A DNA stretch of 64,000 bases from Bacteroidia bacterium (GTDB lineage: Bacteria > Bacteroidota > Bacteroidia > B-17B0 > Aurantibacillaceae), in NCBI GenBank assembly GCA_016787785.1, contig JAEUTO010000005.1, positions 248,001 through 312,000 on the forward strand, in the 5' to 3' direction. Below, piece by piece: positions 1 through 10,009 of this stretch. Below the pieces are notes generated by a model. It was given only the letters and a program-made list of their open reading frames with translations. It had not been told where the DNA came from and did not search any database. A program made the position numbers and the translations under genes. Positions within the stretch are counted from its first letter, which is position 1; each line of letters starts with the position of its first letter.

Positions 1-3000
1 CCGGATCAGGATCTAATCCAATTTCTGATGAATCTGTTACAAACACACTTGGGCTCGGACTTGCTAAACCAATAACAGAGTTATTGAATGGACCAAAGAA
101 ACCGTTAGTAAATATTCTAACTCCAAAAACAATTGTATCACTTTGTCCAAGATTTAATGTACTTGTCAAAGGATTGGTTAATGAAATATTAACACTTCCG
201 TCAAATGCAGGATCAAGTGTTAAGCTACTTCCTATTGATGTAATTAATGGAGCAGATACCACACTAAATGTCGTTGGCAACGGGAATGTGTTATTCAAAT
301 TCTCCGTTAAGGCAACATCATTCAATGGCAGCAAGCCATAGTTTTTAACCACTACTTTATATGTTATATCATAACTTCCATTGGCATTTAAAGTTGGCGT
401 GCTAACTGCTTTTGCCAAACCTAAGGAATTTACAGATAAACAATTTATAGGAATTAAAATTAACGTGGTGTCTTTAAAGCAACCTTCAGCATCAAATATC
501 CTTATTGTATATGCAACAGTGTTAGTTGGATTTGCTAAAGTATTTGTAATAATACCTGTTGTTGGAATATTTGTAGCGGTTAAATAAGTTGCAGTTCCCG
601 TATATGTAGTTCCAACAACAAGATCATATTTATCTGTAACAGTAAAGTTCGATACAGAAATTGTTCCATCATTATTAGTTACACTGCCCGAACATGTAGC
701 GGGTGTTATTGAAGCTGTAACAGCAACCTGTGTATGTATACCAACAGAAACAATTGCTGTTGTTGAACAGGTGCTTGAAAGGTCAGTAACAGTTACAGTA
801 TAAACACCGAATTGTATCGATGTAAATGTTTGTGCTGTACTTGTAAAGCTACCCGGACCTGTCCATGAATAAGACACGTTTGTAGAAGTTGTTGTAGCAT
901 TAATAGTCACACTAGGGTTTGCGCAAGTTATACTTCCACTTGTTGTTGCTGTTACAGATGGTATTGACGAATCTGTAGGTACGTTCAATGTTACGGAAGC
1001 AATACAACCTGTACTGTTATCAATAACGCTAAATGTATAAGTACCTTGCACGTTCACTGTTGGGCTTTGAGATGTTGATGTGAATGAGAACGGTCCAGCC
1101 CATGCGTAACTTACGTTAGTGGTGGTTGAACTACCCGTTAAAGTAACAGTTGGCGCAGTACATGTAATTGAGCCGCTTGTTGTAGCCGTTAAGTTAGCAG
1201 GTAATGGTGTTACAAAAACATCAACTGTAAATTGCGATGAACAAACACCGTTTGCACCAATTACAGTGTATGTTGTATTTACGGTAGGTGTTTCTACTGT
1301 CGCGGAAGTCGTATTACCACTTGGTAACCATGTATAGTTTGTTGCTCCTAAAGCAGTAAGTGTTGTAGCATAACCGCTACAAACAGTTACGTTTAATGGC
1401 GATACTGTTAAAGAAGGTACTGTGTTAACAACTACAGTAACGGTAGAAGTGCCAATACAACCAAATGAATTGCTGCTTGAAACTGTATAGGTTGTTGTGA
1501 TCGTTGGAGTGTCGGTTATTGTTGCCGTTGTTAAACCAGTTGGGTTCCATGTGTAAGTTCCGGAACCGTTAGCGGTTAAACTAACAGTTGTGCCGACACA
1601 AATTGAAGTTGCCGATGCGCTGGCAGTTAAAGTTGGGATCGGCGAAACTAATACGTTAACAGTTGTTTGTCCGATACAACCATTTAAGTCAGTTCCAACA
1701 ACGCTGTATGTTGTGGTAACGGTTGGAGTTGTTATAACAACAGAACCTGTTGCTGCAATTGGATTCCATGAATAGGTAGTTGCACCCGAAGCAGTTAAAG
1801 TTAAATTGCTTCCCGCACAAACTGTGGTTGGAGACGCGGTTGCACTTATGGTTGGATTTGCAACCGGAACCAGCGCAGCGGTACCTGATGATTGACAAAG
1901 CCCGTTAGATCCAATTAAGGTAAATGTTTGTGCAACTGGTAATGGCACAACTAATACAGTAGCGTTAGATCCACCCGGTAACCAGGTGTAACTTGTTGCG
2001 CCAATACCTACTAGCGTTGCAGTTGATCCTGCACAGATAGGTACTAATGGTATCCCAATAATTACTGTTGGATTTGGTGTGACCACTAAATTTACCGTGT
2101 TGGTTGTGGTACAGCCAAAAGCGTTAGAAGCAGTAACTGTGTATAATGTTGTGGCTGTAGGAGTAACTGCAATAGTTCCACCAATAACAGCACCAGGGTT
2201 CCATGTATAAGAGGCAGCACCTGAAGATGACAATGTTGCTGAGCTTCCTGCGCAAATATTAGTTGGAGAAGAAGTAGCAGTAATAGTTGGATTTGGGTTT
2301 ACCACAATAGTAACTGTTTTGGTATCGTTACATGCGCCGTTAGAACCCGTAACAGAATACGTGGTTGTAACAGTTGGGTTAACAGTTACTGTTCCACCAA
2401 TCAAGGCACCCGGATTCCATGTATAAGTTACAGCGCCACCGGCAGCTAAACTTGTTGTGCCACCAGCGCAAATAGTAAAGTTACTTGCGGTAGCAACAAT
2501 AGTTGGAGTAGTAGTAACATTGATAGAAATTGTTTTAGAATTAACACAACCAAAACTATTTGATACGCTCCATGTATAAACTGTATTAATAACAGGTGAA
2601 ACAACAGCAACCGGTCCAACGATCGCACCCGGGTTCCAAATAGAAGCAAATGGACCACCACCGGTTGCAGTTCCTGTTAACGTTGTTGAGTTCCCGCTAC
2701 AAATTGCAGTAGGGGTAGCTGTAACAGTTAAAGAAGGAATTGGATTAACAATTAAAGTAATAGTTTTAGTGTTGCTACAACCTAAAGAGCTCGTACCAAT
2801 AACGGTATAAGTTGTTGTAACAGTTGGATTAACGACTACGCTAGCACCCACTAAAGCGCCCGGCAGCCAATTGTATGCGGCAGCACCACTTGCAGTTAAG
2901 GTAGCAGAACCACCATTACAGATAGCGGTTGGTGTAGCAGTAATAGTTAAAGTTGGTAGAGGATTAACGATAACTGAAATTGTTTTAGTGTTAGAACAAG

Positions 3001-6000
3001 TTCCGTTAGAACCAGTAACGGTATATGTAGTGTTAATAGCAGGAGAAACAGAAACAGAAGTACCAATTAAAGCACCAGGGTTCCATGTATAAGAAGTAGC
3101 GCCGGTTGCGGTTAAAGTAGTTGATCCGCCAGCACAAATTGCAGTAGGTGAAGCAGTAGCATTAACAGTTGGAATTGGTGTAACAAGTAAGTTAACCGTT
3201 TTAGTTGTGGTACAGCCAAAAGCGTTAGCACCAGTAACAGTATAAAGTGTAGTTGCAGCTGGATTAACAGTAACAGTTCCACCAATTAAAGCGCCTGGAT
3301 TCCAGGTGTAAGATGTAGCGCCTGTAGATGTTAGCGTTGCAGAACTTCCTGCGCATATATTAGTAGGAGATGTAACAGCAGTGATAGTTGGAATAGGATT
3401 AACAATTAAAGTAATTGTGTTTGTATTACTGCAACCGGCAGCACTTGTACCAATAACAGTATAGGTAGTTGTCACAGTTGGATTAACAACAACGTTAGCG
3501 CCAACCAAAGCACCCGGCAACCAGTTGTAGGCTGCGGCACCTGAAGCTGTTAATGTAGCAGAACCACCATTACAAATTGCAGTTGGTGTAGCAGTAATAG
3601 TTAAAGTTGGAATTGGGTTAACAATAACAGTGATTGTTTTAGTATTAGAACAAGTTCCGTTAGAACCCGTAACAGTATAGGTAGTATTTACTAAAGGAGA
3701 AACCGAAACATTGCTTCCGGTTAATGAACCCGGCATCCATGTGTAGTTGGTTGCACCGTTTGCAATCAAACTGGTAGAACCTCCCGCGCAAATAGCAGTT
3801 GGCGAAGCAATAGCATTAACGGTTGGAATTGGTGTAACAATTAAGTTAACAGTGGCGGTTGTGGTACAGCCAAAAGCGTTAGCACCCGTAACGGTATAAA
3901 GTGTAGTTGCAGTTGGATTCACAGTAACAGTTCCACCTATAACAGCACCCGGATTCCAGGTATAAGATGTAGCGCCTGATGAAGATAATGTTGCCGTACT
4001 TCCTGCACAAATATTTGTAGGAGAAACAACAGCTGTAATTGTTGGATTTGGATTAACAATAATTGCCACCGTATTAGTAGTTGAGCAACCGCCGTTAGAT
4101 CCGGTAACCGTGTAAGTGGTATTTGTAGCAGGAGAAACAGTTACTGTACCTCCGGTTAAAGCACCGGGATTCCAAGTATAACTTGTAGCGCCTGTAGCTG
4201 TAAGTGTTGTTGAATTGCCTGCACAAATTGTTCCTGGTGAAGCGGCAACATTGATAGTTGGAATTGGTGTAACAATTAAATTAACAGTGTTGCTTGTACT
4301 ACAGCCAAAACCGTTAGCGCCTGTAACGGTGTAAAGTGTAGTTGCAGCCGGATTAACTGTAACTGTTCCGCCAATTAAAGCGCCTGGATTCCAGGTGTAA
4401 GATGTAGCACCAGATGACGATAAAGTTGCAGAACTTCCAACGCAAATATTTGTTGGCGAAACAACTGCCGTAATAGTTGGATTTGGATTAACAATTAAAT
4501 TCACTGTTTTTGTCGAAGTACAACTTCCGTTGCTTCCCGTAACAGTATATAAAGTTGTAACAAGTGGGTTAACAGTAACAGGATTTCCAACAATATTCCC
4601 AGGGTTCCATGTATACGTTAAAGCTCCCGATCCTGTGAGCGTTGCAGATGCTCCAGCACAAATAACCGTTGGTGAAACTGTTGCATTAACAGTGGGAATT
4701 GGATTTACTAATAACGAGATCGTTTTTGTATCGGTACAATTTGCAGTTGCTCCTGTAACAGTGTAAACCGTTGTTGATGCAGGAGAAACTGTAACACTTG
4801 CGCCACTTAAGTTACCTGGGTTCCATGTATAAGTAGTAGCACCACCTGTTGATAAAGTTGCTGTACCGCCTACACAAATAGATGTCGGTGTTGAAATTGG
4901 ATTAATTGTTGGTGTAATGTTTACAGAAACCTGACGTGTAGCAGAGTTTGTACAGCCCGCAGCATTACTACCCGTAACAGTGTAAACCGTTGTCGATCCC
5001 GGAGATACCGTTACCGTACCCCCTGGTAACGAGCCTGGTTGCCAAGTGTAAGTTAAAGCTCCAATTGCGGTTAATGTACTCGATCCTCCACTACAAATTA
5101 CTGTTGGATTAGCAGCAGTACTGACAGTTGGATTGGCATTTACAACTAAGGCAATTGTTTTTGTACTAATACAACTTCCGTTAGCACCAATAACCGTATA
5201 GGTTGTGTTGCTTGCCGGAGAAACTGTTACAGTGCCACCAATTAACGCACCAGGATTCCATGTATAAGAACCCGCACCTGTGGCGCTTAAAGTTGCCGAA
5301 CTTCCGGCGCAAATTGCAGTTGACGAAGAAGTAGTATTTAACGTTGGTGTTGGCGTTACGGAATAAGATAATGTATTTGTAGTTTGACAACCCAGTGCAT
5401 TGGCACCTGTTACCGAAAATGTAGAGGTAACGGTTGGCGTTATAACGATTGATGAAGAGAGAATTGCGCCCGGATTCCAGGTATAACTTACTGCACCACT
5501 AGCACTTAAAGTTGCTGAACCGCCGCTTGCACTACATATAGTAGTAGGCGAACTTACAACGGTCATGGTTGGCCCGTTGCTCACTGATATCTGAACAGTT
5601 TCTGTGTCCGTGCAAGAAAGCAATGTTCCTGTTACAGTAAAAATTGTTGTGGCAGCTGGTGATACAACCACATTTGATCCAACAAGATTACCAGGCTGCC
5701 ATGTATAGGTTAATGCGCCTCCGGCCAATAAACTCACAGTGCCTCCAGCGCAAATTGTATTTGTACTGCTAAAAGCAGAAACTGTAGGAGAGCCTATAAC
5801 ACTTATATTTACTGTAGCCTGACCTGTGCAACTTCCATTACCTCCTACAACCGTATAAGATGTAGTTATGGTTGGAGTTACAACTATCACTGAGGTTGTA
5901 GCGCCTGTGCTCCATGTATAATTGGTCGCACCTCCGGCTGTTAATGTAGCCGGGCTACCCGCACAAACAACGTTGGTACTGGTATTTGCCGTAATAACAG

Positions 6001-7072
6001 GTGCCGGACTGACCGTGACCTGAACAGTTTTAGAAGAGACGCAACTTATAGAGTTTGTTGCCGTGACCGTATAAATTTGAGTGACTGGTGGAGAGACGAC
6101 GACCGCACCCCCTGATAGTGAACCGGGTTGCCATGTATAGGTGACCCCGCCCGTGGCTGTTAATGTTGAAGATGTAGTTGGACAAATTGTAGCAGGTGAA
6201 GCAGCCACAACAATATTAGGAGCAGAAATAAATATTGTTGTCATCTGCGGCCAACCCCCACCCGGGAAACCACAGGAACTTTTCGGCGGACAGACACCAT
6301 TTCCACCACAGGAATCGACCCTGAAAACAGAATAGGTTGTTGTTGCTGTTACGTTCGGCAATGCTAAAGTTGGTGAAGTTGTTATACCTTGCAAGTTACC
6401 TCCATTATCATAGTATTTGTAATATACAGTGGATGTAACACAACTTGGCGCTAAAGCAGGACTGGCACAAGGTAATGGACAATTGGGATTATTAATGGTT
6501 AATGTTTTTGCACCCGGACAACTAGGTGTAAGTGCTGTTGTAAAAGGCGAATGGGTTAAAGAGGCGGAACAAGGGACAGGTGGAACGCCTGGTACCACAA
6601 AGGCATTGACTGCCGTCCAAGGCCCTGTACTAGTGGTGCCGTATACTGCTTCCCTTGCCCTAAAGTACATAGTAGTTCCCGGGCAAAAATAGGAGTAAGG
6701 TATGAGTATAGAATTATAGGGTTCCTGAACGCACTGGTCATTCCAACCAGTTACAGCGCTATAGCCAGGAATATTCAATAATGAGTTAAAGAAAGGGTAA
6801 CTAACATATGTAACACCAGGGCCAGTCCAGTTAGTAAGGGTGTTTATCAAACAAGTTGGCTGTACACCGAGGAATCCACTTGGAGAGCATGATACTTCTA
6901 TCTGCATCCAGTATGGTCCGCCGCCGCACGTAGCGCCATTTGAGGAGCCGTTTACCGTTATACCTGTTGGACCCGCAGTGAAATTATAATTGACAAGTGG
7001 GAACGCATGCGTAGCAAAAATAGATCTGCAAGCAAAAGTCAAGACAAAAAGAAGGACGTAATGAAACTTCAT
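1..7072 (-). CDS. Giant secreted repeat protein (adhesin-like), 3' end outside window
   Basis: An open frame runs without a stop from the ATG at 7072 to the left edge, giving 2,357 residues with the C-terminus missing. The first 20 or so residues (MKFHYVLLFVLTFA...) form a signal peptide. Residues of about 25-290 are Cys-rich and contain a fibronectin-like stretch. About 25 Ig/PKD-like repeats of 72-73 residues follow (about 290-2120), each with the pattern ICxG..ATLxAxGAxxYTWxPG....VxPxxTTxYTVxGxNxxxC. The last visible part (about 2210-2357) resembles a DUF11-type domain and ends in VFVTDSSEIGLDPDP, a common Bacteroidota surface-protein motif. By family logic it should be exported, probably through type IX secretion with the sorting signal beyond the window; that is inference. 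Likely roles are adhesion or gliding. Confidence 0.85.
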   Translation of the reverse strand, partial: MKFHYVLLFVLTFACRSIFATHAFPLVNYNFTAGPTGITVNGSSNGATCGGGPYWMQIEVSCSPSGFLGVQPTCLINTLTNWTGPGVTYVSYPFFNSLLNIPGYSAVTGWNDQCVQEPYNSILIPYSYFCPGTTMYFRAREAVYGTTSTGPWTAVNAFVVPGVPPVPCSASLTHSPFTTALTPSCPGAKTLTINNPNCPLPCASPALAPSCVTSTVYYKYYDNGGNLQGITTSPTLALPNVTATTTYSVFRVDSCGGNGVCPPKSSCGFPGGGWPQMTTIFISAPNIVVAASPATICPTTSSTLTATGGVTYTWQPGSLSGGAVVVSPPVTQIYTVTATNSISCVSSKTVQVTVSPAPVITANTSTNVVCAGSPATLTAGGATNYTWSTGATTSVIVVTPTITTSYTVVGGNGSCTGQATVNISVIGSPTVSAFSSTNTICAGGTVSLLAGGALTYTWQPGNLVGSNVVVSPAATTIFTVTGTLLSCTDTETVQISVSNGPTMTVVSSPTTICSASGGSATLSASGAVSYTWNPGAILSSSIVITPTVTSTFSVTGANALGCQTTNTLSYSVTPTPTLNTTSSSTAICAGSSATLSATGAGSYTWNPGALIGGTVTVSPASNTTYTVIGANGSCISTKTIALVVNANPTVSTAANPTVICSGGSSTLTAIGALTYTWQPGSLPGGTVTVSPGSTTVYTVTGSNAAGCTNSATRQVSVNITPTINPISTPTSICVGGTATLSTGGATTYTWNPGNLSGASVTVSPASTTVYTVTGATANCTDTKTISLLVNPIPTVNATVSPTVICAGASATLTGSGALTYTWNPGNIVGNPVTVNPLVTTLYTVTGSNGSCTSTKTVNLIVNPNPTITAVVSPTNICVGSSATLSSSGATSYTWNPGALIGGTVTVNPAATTLYTVTGANGFGCSTSNTVNLIVTPIPTINVAASPGTICAGNSTTLTATGATSYTWNPGALTGGTVTVSPATNTTYTVTGSNGGCSTTNTVAIIVNPNPTITAVVSPTNICAGSTATLSSSGATSYTWNPGAVIGGTVTVNPTATTLYTVTGANAFGCTTTATVNLIVTPIPTVNAIASPTAICAGGSTSLIANGATNYTWMPGSLTGSNVSVSPLVNTTYTVTGSNGTCSNTKTITVIVNPIPTLTITATPTAICNGGSATLTASGAAAYNWLPGALVGANVVVNPTVTTTYTVIGTSAAGCSNTNTITLIVNPIPTITAVTSPTNICAGSSATLTSTGATSYTWNPGALIGGTVTVNPAATTLYTVTGANAFGCTTTKTVNLLVTPIPTVNATASPTAICAGGSTTLTATGATSYTWNPGALIGTSVSVSPAINTTYTVTGSNGTCSNTKTISVIVNPLPTLTITATPTAICNGGSATLTASGAAAYNWLPGALVGASVVVNPTVTTTYTVIGTSSLGCSNTKTITLIVNPIPSLTVTATPTAICSGNSTTLTGTATGGGPFASIWNPGAIVGPVAVVSPVINTVYTWSVSNSFGCVNSKTISINVTTTPTIVATASNFTICAGGTTSLAAGGAVTYTWNPGALIGGTVTVNPTVTTTYSVTGSNGACNDTKTVTIVVNPNPTITATSSPTNICAGSSATLSSSGAASYTWNPGAVIGGTIAVTPTATTLYTVTASNAFGCTTTNTVNLVVTPNPTVIIGIPLVPICAGSTATLVGIGATSYTWLPGGSNATVLVVPLPVAQTFTLIGSNGLCQSSGTAALVPVANPTISATASPTTVCAGSNLTLTASGATTYSWNPIAATGSVVITTPTVTTTYSVVGTDLNGCIGQTTVNVLVSPIPTLTASASATSICVGTTVSLTANGSGTYTWNPTGLTTATITDTPTITTTYTVSSSNSFGCIGTSTVTVVVNTVPSLTVSPLNVTVCSGYATTLTALGATNYTWLPSGNTTSATVETPTVNTTYTVIGANGVCSSQFTVDVFVTPLPANLTATTSGSITCTAPTVTLTGSSTTTNVSYAWAGPFSFTSTSQSPTVNVQGTYTFSVIDNSTGCIASVTLNVPTDSSIPSVTATTSGSITCANPSVTINATTTSTNVSYSWTGPGSFTSTAQTFTSIQFGVYTVTVTDLSSTCSTTAIVSVGIHTQVAVTASITPATCSGSVTNNDGTISVSNFTVTDKYDLVVGTTYTGTATYLTATNIPTTGIITNTLANPTNTVAYTIRIFDAEGCFKDTTLILIPINCLSVNSLGLAKAVSTPTLNANGSYDITYKVVVKNYGLLPLNDVALTENLNNTFPLPTTFSVVSAPLITSIGSSLTLDPAFDGSVNISLTNPLTSTLNLGQSDTIVFGVRIFTNGFFGPFNNSVIGLASPSPSVFVTDSSEIGLDPDP
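850..6140 (-). repeat. About 25 tandem Ig/PKD-like coding repeats, period near 218 bp
   Basis: The Tyr-Thr-Trp-x-Pro-Gly signature recurs near 6127, 5910, 5695, 5475, 5253, 5037, 4818, 4601, 4388, 4170, 3952, 3733, 3515, 3299, 3079, 2863, 2633, 2413, 2199, 1979, 1763, 1546, 1326, 1097 and 863. The spacing is about 211-234 bp. Repeats are diverged in protein but some are nearly identical in DNA. A three-repeat block of 654 bp is visible as a duplication (from about 2744 and again from about 3398). Confidence 0.85.
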
Positions 7073-7300
7073 ATTTTTTAATTTAATTAGCTAACTTATT
7101 AAATATTTTTGAACAATTTTTTTAAAACTAGGGAACGAAAATCATAAAACTCACAATGTATTGATTTTGAAATAGTTAAAAACGACTTTAATAACAGCTA
7201 ATTGTTAATTATTTTTTTAACGTTTTGGTAAAAAAGTATTTTAGGAACTTTTGGTAAAAATATTTTAAAAAAAATAAAATTTTTAAAATTACAGAATCGT

Positions 7301-7308
7301 TACTTTTG
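7301..7308 (+). promoter_or_regulatory. Possible -7 box for mutL
   Basis: TACTTTTG fits the Bacteroidota TAnnTTTG -7 consensus exactly. It ends only 8 bases before the mutL ATG, so the transcript would be leaderless or nearly so. No clear TTTG -33 element lies at the normal distance, which lowers confidence. Confidence 0.35.
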
Positions 7309-7316
7309 AGAGATTT

Positions 7317-9149
7317 ATGCCAAATAATACAATAGCACTTTTGCCAGACCATGTAGCAAACCAGATCGCCGCAGGTGAGGTAGTGCAAAGGCCCGCAAGT
7401 GTTGTAAAAGAGCTGTTAGAAAATGCTATTGATGCCGGTGCCACGCAAATAAAACTGATCATAAAAGATGCAGGAAAATCGCTCATACAAGTGATCGATA
7501 ATGGAAAAGGCATGAATCCTTTTGATGCGAGAATGTGTTTTGAAAGGCACGCTACGTCTAAAATAAATTCGGCTGACGATCTTTTTGCCTTAACTACCAA
7601 AGGCTTTAGAGGCGAGGCTTTAGCGAGTATTGCCGCCATAGCACAGGTAGAATTAAAAACAAAAAAAGCCGACGATCTTGTGGGCCAACATATAGTTATT
7701 GAAGGCGGAAAATTTATTGAGCAAACCGAATGTCAATGTGCTACCGGAACAACTTTTATTGTAAAGAATTTATTTTTTAACGTGCCCGCCCGCCGTAATT
7801 TTTTAAAGAACGATCAGGTAGAACAAAAACATATTATTGATGAGATAGAACGTGTTGCAATTCCGCATACCGATATTCATTTTATTTTTCAAAGTAATGG
7901 TAACGAAGTTCTAAATCTTCCAGCCGGAAATTTAATGCAACGCATCAAATCTTTAATTGGAAGTTACATTCAAAAAGAACTTGTTCCAATTAGTGAGGAC
8001 ACCAATTTTGTAAAGATCCGCGGTTATGTTAGTCTTCCCGAAGCAGCAATAAAAACAAGAAAAGAACAGTATTTTTTTGTGAATAATCGCTTTGTAAAAA
8101 ACCCTTTTTTAAATCATGCAATTTACGAAGCGTATAAAGAATTGATCACATATCAATCCCATCCCCGTTATTTTTTGTTCTTAGAAATGGATCCAAAAAA
8201 TATCGATATCAATATTCATCCAACGAAGACAGAAGTGAAATTTACCGATGATAAAGCAGTTTATATGTTATTGGTAAGTTCTATCAAACGCGCACTGGGT
8301 AAGGCAAACGTAGGCCCATCACTAGATTTTGATTCTGAAATGAGCGTGAGTTTAGACGCGCAATCAGAGAACAGAATTATCACGCAACCAAAGGTTAGTT
8401 ATAATCAAAATTATAATCCGTTCAATTCTAATACATCTATTTCGCAGGATAATACGTTACAAAAAGCCAATAAACAACATTGGGAAACGATGTTCGAAGG
8501 CTTTAAGAATACGCAGGAAAACACTATCACAACTTCTGATAATCCCCAACAAAATGCCTTAGAAGAATTAAAAAATGAGGCCGTTAATTTTATTTTTTTT
8601 CAATTAAATCAAAAATATATTGTTACAACCTACAATAAAAATGTGCTTATTGTCGATCAGCAAAGAGCGCACGAACGCATTGTTTACGAACACTATTTAA
8701 GAACAAAAAAAGAAACAAAAATAGCATCACAACAAATGCTTTTCCCGGAACAAATAGAGTTGAGCGCGAATGATTTTACGCTTATAAAAGATCTTGGCGA
8801 TGAATTTAAATTGTTAGGTTTTGACTTTGAGGTATTTGGTAAAAACAGCATTGTTGTTAACGGTACACCAAGCGATCTGAAGGATTTTAAAACCGCGGAA
8901 ACTATTGAAAGCATCCTCGAAACTTTTAAATTAAATACCATTGATAGCAAGATAGAAAAGCACGATAACTTATGTCGGGCAATTGCCTACAATACCTGTA
9001 TCAAATACGGCAAATCACTTGATAATGAAGAGATGCGCCTGATATTAGAACATTTAATAAATTGTGAAGATCCGTTGCATACCGCATCGGGAAAATCAAT
9101 CATGATGGAAGTGGATTATACGGACATAGAAAAATTCTTTAAAAAATAA
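7317..9149 (+). CDS. mutL: DNA mismatch repair protein MutL
   Basis: MutL couples mismatch recognition by MutS to strand processing. The 610 residues begin with a GHKL ATPase domain: NQIAAGEVVQRP near residue 14, ELLENAIDAGA near 33, DNGKGM near 62, and TKGFRGEALASIAA near 93. A poorly conserved linker spans about 340-420, followed by the C-terminal dimerisation domain. That domain carries DQQRAHERIVYE near 447, close to but not identical with the DQHAxxERxxYE metal-binding motif of nuclease-type MutL proteins. The CPHGRP motif is replaced by CEDPLHTASGK near 582. It is directly abutted by a rhomboid gene and probably co-transcribed with it. Confidence 0.97.
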   Translation: MPNNTIALLPDHVANQIAAGEVVQRPASVVKELLENAIDAGATQIKLIIKDAGKSLIQVIDNGKGMNPFDARMCFERHATSKINSADDLFALTTKGFRGEALASIAAIAQVELKTKKADDLVGQHIVIEGGKFIEQTECQCATGTTFIVKNLFFNVPARRNFLKNDQVEQKHIIDEIERVAIPHTDIHFIFQSNGNEVLNLPAGNLMQRIKSLIGSYIQKELVPISEDTNFVKIRGYVSLPEAAIKTRKEQYFFVNNRFVKNPFLNHAIYEAYKELITYQSHPRYFLFLEMDPKNIDINIHPTKTEVKFTDDKAVYMLLVSSIKRALGKANVGPSLDFDSEMSVSLDAQSENRIITQPKVSYNQNYNPFNSNTSISQDNTLQKANKQHWETMFEGFKNTQENTITTSDNPQQNALEELKNEAVNFIFFQLNQKYIVTTYNKNVLIVDQQRAHERIVYEHYLRTKKETKIASQQMLFPEQIELSANDFTLIKDLGDEFKLLGFDFEVFGKNSIVVNGTPSDLKDFKTAETIESILETFKLNTIDSKIEKHDNLCRAIAYNTCIKYGKSLDNEEMRLILEHLINCEDPLHTASGKSIMMEVDYTDIEKFFKK

Positions 9150-10007
9150 ATGAACTTCAATAATCAATATCGGCCTAATAGTTTTGGTGGTTTGCCAGTT
9201 GTAACCAAGAACATATTAATTATTAATGTGGTTTTTTTTCTTTTAACTGTTGCCCTGCAAAGTACTCAAAACATTGACCTTGCAAAGTATTTAGGCCTGC
9301 ACTACCCAACGGCGCCAGACTTTAAGCCACACCAGTTTATTACCTATATTTTTATGCATGGCAGTTTTTCTCATATTTTATTTAATATGCTGGCCGTATA
9401 TATTTTTGGGCAGGTACTTGAACAGGTTTGGGGCCCTAAACGTTATTTGATCTTTTATATTTTAACGGGTTTAGGAGCTGCACTGGCTCAATATATAGTT
9501 ACTTATTTTTCGGTCACCCCTTTAATAGATTCCATCCAGGCCGTTCAAAATAATTTATCGCCAACAACTTTTGAAGAATTATTTGCTAGCCCAAGATTTC
9601 AAAGAAGTGTATCGGACGACTTCGTGTTTGAATTTAACAATTTTATTAAGCAGTATAATCAAGCAATGCACGAAAGCCAGGGCCGGGCAATGAGTTTAGC
9701 CTCACAATTTTTGTTAGACTATAAAAATCAATACCTTAACTCTCATGTTGTGGTTGGAGCCTCGGGCTCATTATTTGGCTTACTGGGCGCCTTTGGTATG
9801 ATATTTCCTAACAGAATGCTGTATCTTTATTTTCTTTTTCCCGTAAAAGCAAAGTGGCTTGTTATAGGTTATGGGGCTCTTGAGCTGTTCTCGGGTTTAA
9901 GGAGTAACCCAGAAGATAACGTAGCTCATTTTGCGCATATTGGCGGTTTAATAGTTGGTATTATTATTGTTTTAATATGGCGTAAAGACAAACAACATTT
10001 TTATTGA
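9150..10007 (+). CDS. Rhomboid family intramembrane serine protease
   Basis: This membrane protease cleaves transmembrane segments of other proteins. The 285-residue protein has at least six hydrophobic segments. The catalytic elements are visible: HILFNM near residue 74 (oxyanion Asn region), GASGSLFG near 202 with the nucleophile Ser, and HFAHIGG near 258 with the catalytic His. An insert of about 75 mostly polar residues (roughly 118-197) lies between membrane segments. The ATG follows the mutL stop with no gap. Its substrate is unknown. Confidence 0.93.
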   Translation: MNFNNQYRPNSFGGLPVVTKNILIINVVFFLLTVALQSTQNIDLAKYLGLHYPTAPDFKPHQFITYIFMHGSFSHILFNMLAVYIFGQVLEQVWGPKRYLIFYILTGLGAALAQYIVTYFSVTPLIDSIQAVQNNLSPTTFEELFASPRFQRSVSDDFVFEFNNFIKQYNQAMHESQGRAMSLASQFLLDYKNQYLNSHVVVGASGSLFGLLGAFGMIFPNRMLYLYFLFPVKAKWLVIGYGALELFSGLRSNPEDNVAHFAHIGGLIVGIIIVLIWRKDKQHFY

Positions 10008-10009
10008 GT

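Noticed and set aside
850-6140. CRISPR-like regular repeats
   Set aside because: The 218-bp period, imperfect repeats and continuous reading frame show coding domain repeats, not a CRISPR array.
84-6692. Many short plus- and minus-strand ORFs inside the giant repeat gene
   Set aside because: They are shadows of the repeat-coding frame on the minus strand, which is open from 7072 to the window edge.
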